Shown: in pieces, positions 56,304 through 64,000 of the stretch
Numbering within the stretch: position 1 is the first letter of the stretch
Layout: the number at the start of each line of letters is the position of its first letter
Source of the DNA: Acinetobacter cumulans
Lineage (GTDB): Bacteria > Pseudomonadota > Gammaproteobacteria > Pseudomonadales > Moraxellaceae
DNA: 64,000 bases
Direction: 5' to 3'
Assembly (NCBI RefSeq): GCF_003024525.3
Contig: NZ_CP035936.1
Location: 113,152-177,151, forward strand
Notes under the pieces: model-generated
What the model was told of the DNA's origin: nothing
Database searches by the model: none
What the model saw: the letters and a program-made list of their open reading frames with translations, nothing else
Program-made: the position numbers and the translations under genes

Positions 56304-56379
56304 ACAACATCTCCTACATGAATCTAACTATGTTATCAATTTTGTGTATGTGAAGGCGCAATTGTGCTAACCCAAAAAC

Positions 56380-56408
56380 AAAAAAGAGCCTCATTGAGAC
56401 TCTTTTTT
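56380..56408 (-). terminator. Intrinsic terminator after ftsH
   Basis: AAAAAAGAGCCTCA pairs with TGAGACTCTTTTTT (one mismatch). It lies between ftsH and folP, so folP likely has its own promoter. Confidence 0.75.
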
Positions 56409-56428
56409 AAACTTACGCAGTTAATGCA

Positions 56429-58318
56429 TTAATTTGCAGGTAACGGCGGTGGCGTAGCTGGACCATCTGTAGGCGTAACATCAATCACAGGATTTTCTGC
56501 TACATATACTTTAGGTGGTTGAGGCTCACGACCTTCCATAATGTCACGAATTTGTTCGCGATCAATGGTTTCCCACTCAAGCAATGCTTTCACCATTGCA
56601 TGTGCAATATCCATGTTGTTTTCAAGAATATCGCGAGCTACACGGTACTGCTCATCAATAATACGACGAACTTCAGCATCTACTTGTTGTTGCGTTGCTT
56701 CAGAAATCGTACGGCTACCAATGCTTCCCATAAACGACTGTTGAGAATCATCTTCGTAAACCATAACGCCTAATTTATCAGACATACCGTACTTCGTTAC
56801 CATTGCACGTGCCATTTTAGTTGCACGTTCAAAGTCATTTGAAGCACCAGTCGACATTTGATTAATGAACACTTCTTCCGCAATACGACCACCAAACAAA
56901 ATAGAAAGTTCATTCAACATTTTGTCTTTGTAATGGCTCGTTTGGTCATGCTCTGGCAACTGCCAAGTCACACCCAATGCCCAACCACGTGGCATGATCG
57001 TTACTTTATGTACAGGGTCAGTGCCAGGTAAAATTTCCGCAACAATTGCATGGCCTGCTTCATGATAAGCCGTTGCACGACGCTCTTCTTCACGAAGTAC
57101 CATCGATTTACGCTCAGGGCCCATATAAAGCTTGTCTTTTGCATCTTCAAAATCATGCATATCGACAGTGTTTTTATTACGACGAGCAGCAAATAATGCA
57201 GCTTCGTTTACAAGGTTCGCCAATTGCGCACCAGAGAATCCTGGTGTACCACGAGCTAATACTTTAACGTCAACGCCAGTTGTTGATGGCAATTTCTTCA
57301 AGTGAACATTTAAAATTTGTTCACGGCCTTTAATGTCTGGTAAGCCCACCATCACTTGACGGTCAAAACGACCTGGACGAAGTAAAGCTTTATCGAGAAC
57401 GTCTGCACGGTTAGTGGCAGCAATCACGATAATACCTTCATTACCTTCAAAGCCGTCCATTTCTACCAACATTTGGTTCAGTGTTTGTTCACGCTCATCG
57501 TGACCACCACCTGTACCCGAACCACGATGACGACCTACTGCATCAATCTCATCGATGAAGATGATACATGGTGCATGGCGTTTTGCTTGTTCGAACATGT
57601 CACGTACACGAGACGCACCCACACCCACGAACATTTCAACAAAGTCAGAACCAGAAATACTAAAGAATGGAACTTTGGCTTCACCCGCAATGGCTTTCGC
57701 AAGTAAAGTTTTACCTGTACCCGGAGGACCAACCATCAACACGCCTTTAGGAATTGTTGCACCTAAGCGTTTAAATTTTGCAGGATCTTTTAAGAAATCA
57801 ACAATTTCAACAACTTCTTGCTTCGCTTCATCACAGCCAGCAACATCGGTAAATGTTACTTTAATTTGATCTTCTGTCAGCATTTTGGCCTTAGACTTAC
57901 CAAAGCTCATCGGACCATTTTTGCCACCAGCACCGCCACCCATATTCCGCATAAAGAACATGAATAACAAAATGATTAACAATACTGGGAAGCTTGCAAT
58001 TAAAAGTTGCATCAATAAACCTTGACGCTGAGGTGCAGTACCTTCAACAACAACGTTATTTTTAATCAAATTCGGCATCAGTTCAGGATCTTGAACCGCT
58101 GGGCGAATGCTTTCAAACTCAGAACCGTTTGATTTTTCACCACGGATTCTTTCACCATCAATAGTGACGCGTTTAATTTGACCAGCATTCACCGCTGCAA
58201 CAAACTCTGAATAATTCAGCGCTGTCGGCTGATTGCGGTCACTGACGTTGCTGAAGATAAGCACCAGCACACCCAGTATGACAAGCCACAACACGGCATT
58301 CTTAAAAAGATCGCTCAA
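56429..58318 (-). CDS. ftsH: ATP-dependent zinc metalloprotease FtsH
   Basis: A hexameric membrane AAA+ protease that degrades unassembled membrane proteins and regulators such as LpxC. Two N-terminal membrane helices flank a small periplasmic domain. The Walker A motif GPPGTGKT is at residues 197-204 and the HEAGH zinc site at 419-423. SRH-region residues RPGRFDRQ are seen. The length of 629 residues is typical. It lies downstream of rlmE in the same direction and is probably co-transcribed with it. Confidence 0.97.
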   Translation of the reverse strand: MSDLFKNAVLWLVILGVLVLIFSNVSDRNQPTALNYSEFVAAVNAGQIKRVTIDGERIRGEKSNGSEFESIRPAVQDPELMPNLIKNNVVVEGTAPQRQGLLMQLLIASFPVLLIILLFMFFMRNMGGGAGGKNGPMSFGKSKAKMLTEDQIKVTFTDVAGCDEAKQEVVEIVDFLKDPAKFKRLGATIPKGVLMVGPPGTGKTLLAKAIAGEAKVPFFSISGSDFVEMFVGVGASRVRDMFEQAKRHAPCIIFIDEIDAVGRHRGSGTGGGHDEREQTLNQMLVEMDGFEGNEGIIVIAATNRADVLDKALLRPGRFDRQVMVGLPDIKGREQILNVHLKKLPSTTGVDVKVLARGTPGFSGAQLANLVNEAALFAARRNKNTVDMHDFEDAKDKLYMGPERKSMVLREEERRATAYHEAGHAIVAEILPGTDPVHKVTIMPRGWALGVTWQLPEHDQTSHYKDKMLNELSILFGGRIAEEVFINQMSTGASNDFERATKMARAMVTKYGMSDKLGVMVYEDDSQQSFMGSIGSRTISEATQQQVDAEVRRIIDEQYRVARDILENNMDIAHAMVKALLEWETIDREQIRDIMEGREPQPPKVYVAENPVIDVTPTDGPATPPPLPAN

Positions 58319-58449
58319 AGCTTTATTCCCATTTCAATCTAATTTGATCATGCCCAATACTGGGTGACCCTAATTTAACGCTGCAGATCAGCAAGCAATA
58401 ATGTAAACCGTACAAAATGCACAATTTTTAACGCATTGGCAAGTAAACT

Positions 58450-59100
58450 TTATTTCAAAGCTTTCTTACGCCCCTGCCCGACTAAAAATACTTCTTTAGA
58501 TCGAGCACGCGATGCAGCAGGTTTAGCAGTTTTTAATACATCAAAACTGTCTACGATCTGCTTACGAAACTCATCAAAACCTGTGCCTTGGAAAACCTTA
58601 ACAACAAATTGACCATTTGGACCAAGTACTTTGTTCGCAAAATCAAGCGCAAGCTCACAAAGATAAATTTGACGTGGCTGATCTACGGCCTTATTACCTG
58701 ATGTATTGGGGGCCATATCAGAAATTACAACGTCAACTTTGCGTCCATTTAAAATATTTAACAATTTATCGAACACTTCTTGCTCACGGAAGTCACCTTG
58801 CAAGAAAGTAACATCGGGCAATGCATCCATTTCCAAAATATCAGAAGCAATAACTAAGCCTTTTTCACCAACCAATTTACCCGCAATTTGCGACCAACTG
58901 CCTGGTGCAGCACCCAAGTCTACAACGACCATGCCCGGCTTAATAAGCTTATATTTTTCTTGCATTTCTAGAAGCTTGTAAGCTGCACGAGCACGATAGC
59001 CTTCCTTTTGTGCTTTTTTCACAAAAGGATCATCTAAATGCTCTCGCATCCAATCACGACTACTTTTAGATAACTTTTGGTTGGTAATGCGCGTCGCCAT
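58450..59100 (-). CDS. rlmE: 23S rRNA (uridine2552-2'-O)-methyltransferase RlmE
   Basis: Methylates U2552 in the peptidyl-transferase A-loop of 23S rRNA, a late step of 50S assembly. The Rossmann-like fold is visible with the SAM site [13 protein letters not shown]. The catalytic K-D-K-E residues are present (K in [12 protein letters not shown] in ISDMAPN, K in VVKVFQG, E near the C-terminus). The length of 216 residues is normal. It is the first gene of the rlmE-ftsH pair and divergent from yhbY. Confidence 0.96.
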   Translation of the reverse strand: MATRITNQKLSKSSRDWMREHLDDPFVKKAQKEGYRARAAYKLLEMQEKYKLIKPGMVVVDLGAAPGSWSQIAGKLVGEKGLVIASDILEMDALPDVTFLQGDFREQEVFDKLLNILNGRKVDVVISDMAPNTSGNKAVDQPRQIYLCELALDFANKVLGPNGQFVVKVFQGTGFDEFRKQIVDSFDVLKTAKPAASRARSKEVFLVGQGRKKALK

Positions 59101-59294
59101 AACTCTCTAAATAAAAATAACTTCTAATATTTTATTGTACGTGAAAAACACACTTTTTGCAGTATGCATGTGTATATAAATCATTATCCAACACATGTTT
59201 TTCCAATAAATTACATCGATAAATTGCATAGAATTTACAGCGTTTCAATCTCACTTTTGTTATACTAAGCCGTTTTAAAATTTAGGTTATACTT

Positions 59295-59618
59295 ATGGCG
59301 GCTTTATCTATTCAAGAACGTAAACGCTTACGTCAAATTGGTCATGCATTAAATCCTGTTGTAATGCTTGGCGACAAAGGCTTATCTGAAGGCGTAACTG
59401 AAGAATTAAACCGCGCGCTTAACGACCACGAACTGATTAAAGTTAAAATTGTAGCTGAAGACCGCGAAGCACGTGCTGCGCTTATTGCTGAAGTGGCGGC
59501 AGTGTCTGGTGCTGAAGTTGTACAAACAATTGGTAAAATTGCATTGCTTTACAAAAAAGCACCAAAGCAAAATCCAAAACTTTCAAATCTTGTTCGTCAC
59601 GCACATTTGTCAAACTAA
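59295..59618 (+). CDS. yhbY: Ribosome assembly RNA-binding protein YhbY
   Basis: A small protein of the CRM domain, which binds pre-50S particles. Family residues: LRQIGHALNPVVMLGDKGLSEGV with the conserved GDKG-type loop, and LNDHELIKVKI. The length of 107 residues is normal. It is divergent from rlmE, as in many gammaproteobacteria. The gene that follows starts 9 bases after its stop. Confidence 0.95.
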   Translation: MAALSIQERKRLRQIGHALNPVVMLGDKGLSEGVTEELNRALNDHELIKVKIVAEDREARAALIAEVAAVSGAEVVQTIGKIALLYKKAPKQNPKLSNLVRHAHLSN

Positions 59619-59627
59619 TCTCCCTGT

Positions 59628-60167
59628 ATGGCTAGTTTCGAACTCAGTGCCTTTGATCGCCGGTTTCAAGCGATTTCTGTAGTTGGTGCAATTGAACAAC
59701 AAAGTCCGTTTACCTTAAACACAGGTTTTTGGATACGTGACCCCAATCAACTGATCCAATGGCCAGAAGCTGCTGTATCTAATCCGCGCCGTGACTTTCT
59801 ATGGGAACAGACCTGCTTCGAGATTTTTATTGGTGTACACGGTGAAGACTATTACCGTGAAATCAATCTTTCTCCCTCCGAAGCATGGCAAGCCTATCAG
59901 TTTGAAGAATACCGCTATCCGGAAAATATGCCGCCGCAAGCAGCGTATGATATTGAGCTGAACCAATTAAAGCGCACGCATTACGGATTAAATGTCAGTC
60001 TTGATCTGACCGAATTTATGCTGGTTCATAAATTAAAGTGGAGCGATCTTTATATTGGTCTAAGCGCAGTACTCCAAACCTCACAAGGTGAACAGTATTA
60101 CGCAATGCAACATAGTAGCCCACAAGCAGATTTTCATAACAAGCGCGACTGGCTACATCAATTTTGA
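59628..60167 (+). CDS. DOMON-like domain protein
   Basis: A 179-residue protein with a DOMON-like beta-sandwich. Visible segments include FTLNTGFWIRDPNQLIQWP, then LWEQTCFEIFIGV and YREINLSPSEAWQAYQFEEYR. Similar domains bind haem or sugars in other proteins, but bacterial members of this type are uncharacterised. It has no signal peptide. It starts 9 bases after yhbY and is probably co-transcribed. A terminator follows. Confidence 0.8.
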   Translation: MASFELSAFDRRFQAISVVGAIEQQSPFTLNTGFWIRDPNQLIQWPEAAVSNPRRDFLWEQTCFEIFIGVHGEDYYREINLSPSEAWQAYQFEEYRYPENMPPQAAYDIELNQLKRTHYGLNVSLDLTEFMLVHKLKWSDLYIGLSAVLQTSQGEQYYAMQHSSPQADFHNKRDWLHQF

Positions 60168-60181
60168 TGTCCATCAAAAGC

Positions 60182-60213
60182 ACAAAAAAATGAGGCGATT
60201 AGCCTCATTTTTT
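60182..60213 (+). terminator. Intrinsic terminator
   Basis: AAAAAAATGAGGC pairs with GCCTCATTTTTTT around GATTA. Confidence 0.85.
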
Positions 60214-60372
60214 TCGCCTAGAACTTAGCTTTAATAACAAATACTTCACTCATGTTAATCGTCATTCAACGACAACTTATTTCTTTATTTGTTTTACCTT
60301 AAATTTTGCACGCATAGCCAAACTCAGAACTAACACAACAACTAGGCTAAATTCAAAACTCCAAATTAAGAC

Positions 60373-60408
60373 AAAAAAAATGGGCAGTCCCTGCCCTACC
60401 CATTTTTT
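60373..60408. terminator. Second hairpin with T-run
   Basis: AAAATGGG (inside an A-run) pairs with CCCATTTT around an inner GGGCAG/CTGCCC helix, and has A- and T-runs on both sides. It could terminate transcription from the gene at 60491-60970 on the minus strand. Confidence 0.6.
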
Positions 60409-60490
60409 ATACTAAACACCCACTTGAGTTTACTTATGTATATTCATTACTCAGTAAATTTCCCTTTCAAGTGAACTTCAGCTGAAATAT

Positions 60491-60970
60491 TTAGTTTTTT
60501 AACGTTGAATTTTGAGCATCTGCTTTAACTGGATTCACTTTTTTCCATGCTTCTAACGTATGCTCTTTTGAGCGCTTAAACGTTTCCGTAATTTGCTCTT
60601 TGTGCTTACCTGAAATTTCAGAGACATCTGCTTTCAATTCTTTACCTAATTTAGATAAATCATCTAATACAGCATTAAATTCAGTTTTGACAAATGTTTT
60701 CAACTCAGTGAAATCTTTTTGCGATGTACCAAAATGACTTTTTAACAATTCAATTTTTTGCAAAATGTCTTGTTTCAATTGCTGTAGTTGACCTTGCACA
60801 TTTGCATTCAGCACTTTCGCTTCTTCCTGAAGTTTTTCTTTACTATCTACAACTGCCTCTACAGCTTGTTCAGTTGCTTCTTTCGCCACTTTTTCAAGCT
60901 TATCAGCACCCTCTGTTGCAATAGCCTTCAGGGTCGTTTTCTCTGTACTTGCTTTTTCTTGAGTTGCCAT
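60491..60970 (-). CDS. Phasin-like helical protein (159 aa)
   Basis: A soluble protein made almost wholly of amphipathic helices rich in Lys, Glu and Ala (EGADKLEKVAKEATEQAVEA, then LQQLKQDILQKIELLKSHF). It resembles phasins, apolipophorin-like or LEA-like proteins in composition, which is weak evidence. No signal peptide or membrane helix is seen. It could coat granules or act in stress, but this is a guess. It has its own unit, divergent from carA. Confidence 0.6.
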   Translation of the reverse strand: MATQEKASTEKTTLKAIATEGADKLEKVAKEATEQAVEAVVDSKEKLQEEAKVLNANVQGQLQQLKQDILQKIELLKSHFGTSQKDFTELKTFVKTEFNAVLDDLSKLGKELKADVSEISGKHKEQITETFKRSKEHTLEAWKKVNPVKADAQNSTLKN

Positions 60971-61141
60971 GATTGTTATACCTATAGTTATTCATGAAAC
61001 TACATATTAGCGATTGTTGATAAATTTTAATTTATGATTTGTCAGACAATAATTAATTGCTTACATTTTTTGACAAACAGCAAAAACAAACTTTTTAAAG
61101 AAATGCAAGCGCTTTATCTCATATATTCACGACTTTTAGAA

Positions 61142-61170
61142 TGGACTTTCAAGGGGTTCCTGCGTATAAT
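61142..61170 (+). promoter_or_regulatory. Promoter of carA
   Basis: TGGACT (61142-61147) and a perfect TATAAT (61165-61170) are 17 bases apart. Transcription should start near 61177, leaving a leader of about 100 bases. Confidence 0.7.
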
Positions 61171-61200
61171 GCCGTGTTAAGTTCAAGCGAGCAGACATAG

Positions 61201-61235
61201 GGAGGGTAGGTTTTAAAGTAACCTTCCTTTTTTTT
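61201..61235 (+). terminator. Terminator/attenuator in the carA leader
   Basis: GGAGGGT (61201-61207) pairs with ACCTTCC (61221-61227), followed by eight T residues, inside the 5' leader and 44 bases before the start codon. A second pairing, AAGCGAG (61185-61191) with CTCGCTT (61243-61249), encloses it and is also followed by T residues. This is the pattern of transcription attenuation. Confidence 0.65.
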
Positions 61236-61278
61236 CGTCTTCTCGCTTTTTTACAGCCTAAATTTCAGGAGCTTTGGT

Positions 61279-62421
61279 TTGAGCACCCCAGCAATTTTAG
61301 CCCTTGCCGACGGAACTATCTTTAAAGGTACTTCTATTGGTGCATCGGGTAGTACGACTGGTGAAGTCGTTTTCAACACTGCCATGACTGGCTATCAAGA
61401 AATTTTGACTGACCCAAGTTATGCACAACAACTTGTAACCCTAACTTACCCACATATCGGTAATACAGGTTGTAATGATGAAGACGCTGAGTCAGGTCGA
61501 ATTCATAAAGTATGGGCCAACGGATTGATCATTCGTGACCTACCTTTATTGCATAGCAACTTCCGATCTACGCAGTCATTAGGTGAATACTTAAAAGAAC
61601 ATAATGTTGTTGCCATTGCGGATATCGATACCCGACGATTAACACGTATCTTACGTGACAAAGGCGCGCAAAACGGCTGTATTCTTGCTGGTGAAAATAT
61701 CACTGAAGAACAAGCATTAGAAAAAGCACGCGCTTTTGGTGGTTTAAATGGTTTAGACCTCGCAAAAGAATGTTGCGACCCTGAAGGCTTTGAATGGTCT
61801 GAAGGCTCTTGGACACTTGGCAAAGGCTTTTCTCAGCCTGAACTTAAATTCCATGTTGTTGCATACGATTACGGTGTCAAAACCAACATCTTGCGTATGC
61901 TCGCAGACCGCGGTTGTAAATTGACTGTCGTGCCTGCGCAAACTCCTGCTGCTGACGTACTTGCGTTGAATCCAGATGGCGTGTTCTTATCGAACGGCCC
62001 CGGCGATCCAGCTGCATGTGACTACGCAATTGAAGCTGTAAAAACAATTGTAGAAGACGCTCGCAACGTACCTGTATTTGGTATTTGCTTGGGTCACCAA
62101 ATTCTTGCACTTGCAAGCGGTGCTAAGACTGTGAAAATGCCTCACGGTCACCACGGTGCCAACCATCCTGTACAGAACATTGAAACTGGCACAGTGATGA
62201 TTACTTCGCAAAACCACGGCTTTGCAGTGGATGCAGAAACACTTCCTGCAAACCTTAAAGCTACGCACAAATCACTGTTCGACCAAACTCTTCAAGGGAT
62301 TCATCGTACAGACAAACCTGCGTTCAGTTTCCAAGGTCACCCTGAAGCAAGCCCTGGTCCACATGACTGCGCACCATTGTTCGATCATTTCATCGAACTT
62401 ATCGAAGCATCTAAGAAGTAA
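61279..62421 (+). CDS. carA: Carbamoyl-phosphate synthase small subunit
   Basis: The glutamine amidotransferase subunit, supplying ammonia to CarB for arginine and pyrimidine synthesis. The N-terminal small-subunit domain ([20 protein letters not shown]) is followed by a class I glutamine amidotransferase. The catalytic cysteine is C270 in FGICLGHQ and the His/Glu pair lies in [11 protein letters not shown]. The length of 380 residues is normal. It begins at a TTG (61279), 7 bases after AGGAG. The attenuator-like leader suggests end-product control. carB follows 13 bases after. Confidence 0.96.
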   Translation: MSTPAILALADGTIFKGTSIGASGSTTGEVVFNTAMTGYQEILTDPSYAQQLVTLTYPHIGNTGCNDEDAESGRIHKVWANGLIIRDLPLLHSNFRSTQSLGEYLKEHNVVAIADIDTRRLTRILRDKGAQNGCILAGENITEEQALEKARAFGGLNGLDLAKECCDPEGFEWSEGSWTLGKGFSQPELKFHVVAYDYGVKTNILRMLADRGCKLTVVPAQTPAADVLALNPDGVFLSNGPGDPAACDYAIEAVKTIVEDARNVPVFGICLGHQILALASGAKTVKMPHGHHGANHPVQNIETGTVMITSQNHGFAVDAETLPANLKATHKSLFDQTLQGIHRTDKPAFSFQGHPEASPGPHDCAPLFDHFIELIEASKK

Positions 62422-62434
62422 TTAAGGAAGCATC

Positions 62435-64000
62435 ATGGCTAAACGTACTGACATTAAAAGCATCTTAATTATTGGTGCTGGTCCGATTGTCATCGGTCAG
62501 GCATGTGAGTTTGACTACTCAGGTGCTCAAGCGTGTAAAGCGCTTCGTGAAGAAGGTTACCGAGTTATTCTTGTAAACTCGAACCCTGCTACGATTATGA
62601 CTGACCCTGCTATGGCAGACGCCACTTACATCGAGCCAATCACTTGGCAAACTGTAGCTGCAATCATTGAGAAAGAACGCCCAGATGCTGTTCTTCCTAC
62701 AATGGGTGGTCAAACTGCATTGAACTGTGCGCTTGCACTTGATGAGCACGGTATTTTAGAAAAATACAATGTTGAATTGATTGGCGCGACCAAAGAAGCA
62801 ATCGAAAAAGCGGAAGACCGTAAACTTTTCGATATCGCAATGCGCAAAATCGGTTTGGAATGCCCACGTGCTGACGTTGCAGAAAGCATGGAACACGCTT
62901 TGGAAATCCAAGCACGTTTCGGCTTCCCTGTAATTATCCGTCCATCATTCACGATGGGTGGTTCAGGTGGTGGTATCGCTTACAACCGTGAAGAGTTCAT
63001 TGAAATCTGTGAACGCGGTTTCGATCTTTCTCCGACTAAACAATTATTGATCGATGAATCGTTAATTGGTTGGAAAGAATACGAAATGGAAGTTGTTCGT
63101 GACAAAAACGACAACTGTATCATTGTATGTACCATTGAAAACTTTGACCCAATGGGCGTGCACACAGGTGACTCAATCACTGTTGCTCCTGCACAAACAT
63201 TAACAGACAAAGAATTCCAATTACTCCGTAATGCATCTTTAGCTGTACTTCGTGAAATTGGTGTTGAAACTGGCGGTTCTAACGTGCAGTTTGGTATCAA
63301 CCCGAAAGACGGCCGTATGGTTGTGATCGAGATGAACCCACGTGTTTCTCGTTCATCTGCCCTTGCATCTAAAGCAACTGGCTTCCCAATTGCAAAAATC
63401 GCTGCGAAATTGGCTGTTGGCTATACCCTTGATGAATTGAAAAATGACATCACTGGCGGTACAACTCCTGCTTCGTTCGAACCTGCGATCGACTACGTTG
63501 TAACAAAGATTCCACGTTTCAACTTCGAAAAATTCTCACAAGCTGACGCAACGCTTACAACTCAGATGAAATCTGTAGGTGAAGTGATGGCGATTGGTCG
63601 TAACTTCCAAGAGTCTGTACAAAAAGCCCTTCGTGGTCTTGAAGTTGGCGCTTGTGGTTTTGACGAAAAAATCGAAGTGGGTTCTGAGGGCGCGCGTGAG
63701 AAAATCTTACAAGAGCTTAAAGTTCCAGGTCCTGAGCGTATTTGGTATGTAGGCGATGCATTCCGTCATGGTTTCACACTAGACGAAGTATTTGCTGCAA
63801 CCAATATCGACCGTTGGTTCTTAATCCAAATCGAAGACATCATCAAATCTGAAAACCAAATCAAAACTTTAGGTTTTGGTGATTTGAACGCGGACAACAT
63901 CCGTTCATTCAAACGTAAAGGTTTATCAGATCTTCGCATTGCGAACTTGATGGGCATTTCACAAAAACAATTCCGTAAACACCGTTGGAACTTGGGCGTA
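62435..64000 (+). CDS. carB: Carbamoyl-phosphate synthase large subunit (5' part)
   Basis: The first 522 codons of carB, which runs off the end of the window (normal length about 1070). CarB makes carbamoyl phosphate from bicarbonate, ATP and ammonia from CarA. The ATP-grasp core of the N-terminal half is complete. It shows [21 protein letters not shown], then [28 protein letters not shown] and [18 protein letters not shown]. The ATG at 62435 is preceded by AAGGAAG and lies 13 bases after carA. Confidence 0.97.
   Translation, partial: MAKRTDIKSILIIGAGPIVIGQACEFDYSGAQACKALREEGYRVILVNSNPATIMTDPAMADATYIEPITWQTVAAIIEKERPDAVLPTMGGQTALNCALALDEHGILEKYNVELIGATKEAIEKAEDRKLFDIAMRKIGLECPRADVAESMEHALEIQARFGFPVIIRPSFTMGGSGGGIAYNREEFIEICERGFDLSPTKQLLIDESLIGWKEYEMEVVRDKNDNCIIVCTIENFDPMGVHTGDSITVAPAQTLTDKEFQLLRNASLAVLREIGVETGGSNVQFGINPKDGRMVVIEMNPRVSRSSALASKATGFPIAKIAAKLAVGYTLDELKNDITGGTTPASFEPAIDYVVTKIPRFNFEKFSQADATLTTQMKSVGEVMAIGRNFQESVQKALRGLEVGACGFDEKIEVGSEGAREKILQELKVPGPERIWYVGDAFRHGFTLDEVFAATNIDRWFLIQIEDIIKSENQIKTLGFGDLNADNIRSFKRKGLSDLRIANLMGISQKQFRKHRWNLGV

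Overview
The window looks like a chromosomal segment of a low-GC gammaproteobacterium, most probably Acinetobacter. The reasons are AT-rich spacers, the protein families present, a long (534-aa) isocitrate lyase, and the order yhbY / rlmE-ftsH-folP next to carAB. The genus call is inference from gene content and protein similarity I recognise by eye; no search was run. Most of the window is ordinary core genome with a few accessory or decaying spots.

Layout. 1-2.0 kb: sparse region with a 64-aa small protein and an HD-domain (RelA/SpoT-like) gene whose start codon appears lost. 2.2-6.1 kb: a PepSY/DUF3649/DUF3325 inner-membrane operon tied to iron uptake, cut off by an IS3-family element that also left only the N-terminus of a CycA-like amino-acid permease. 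6.3-12.2 kb: AGCS symporter, radA, a Tim44-like protein, a Sel1-repeat protein and a C39-like protein without its cysteine. 12.2-15.9 kb: a DUF4917 (SIR2-like) gene divergent from ahcY-metF, with an S-adenosylhomocysteine riboswitch and a near-consensus promoter in front of ahcY. 15.9-26.2 kb: rsmE, a PAS-GGDEF-EAL protein, maeB, cca, a GNAT gene, and pdxB-epmA. 26.3-29.7 kb: class II aldolase-like gene, two identical tRNA-Ser(UGA) genes, greB, metR-like regulator. 29.7-36.7 kb: a 1.2 kb AT-rich gap, an MltF-like lytic transglycosylase, SCP2 protein, ttcA, a cluster of DnaA-box-like sites, a second transglycosylase, htpX, DUF4112. 36.7-44.2 kb: mgtE, an RND pump without its adaptor, a metallo-beta-lactamase-fold exoprotein carrying a 57-copy 9-bp tandem array, and dgkA. 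44.3-55.4 kb: aceA, LysR regulator, CNNM/CorC protein, CitMHS transporter, PhoD-type phosphatase, tRNA-Leu(UAA), small hypotheticals. 55.4-64 kb: folP, ftsH, rlmE, yhbY, a DOMON-like protein, a helical protein, and carA-carB (carB runs off the end) behind an attenuator-like leader.

Most striking feature. At 42052-42565 a perfect 9-bp unit repeats 57 times inside a secreted metallo-hydrolase gene. It encodes Pro-Ala-Thr repeats, but one extra base at 42457 throws the downstream 45 units and an otherwise intact Pro/Val/Glu-rich tail out of frame. Without that base the gene would encode one 588-aa protein. This is either a phase-variation-like switch, a recent mutation or an assembly error, and it can be tested directly.

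Functional links: ahcY and metF belong to the methionine/SAM cycle and a metR-like regulator lies 14 kb away; carAB and folP are biosynthetic; aceA and maeB serve growth on acetate and C4 acids, and CitMHS imports citrate.
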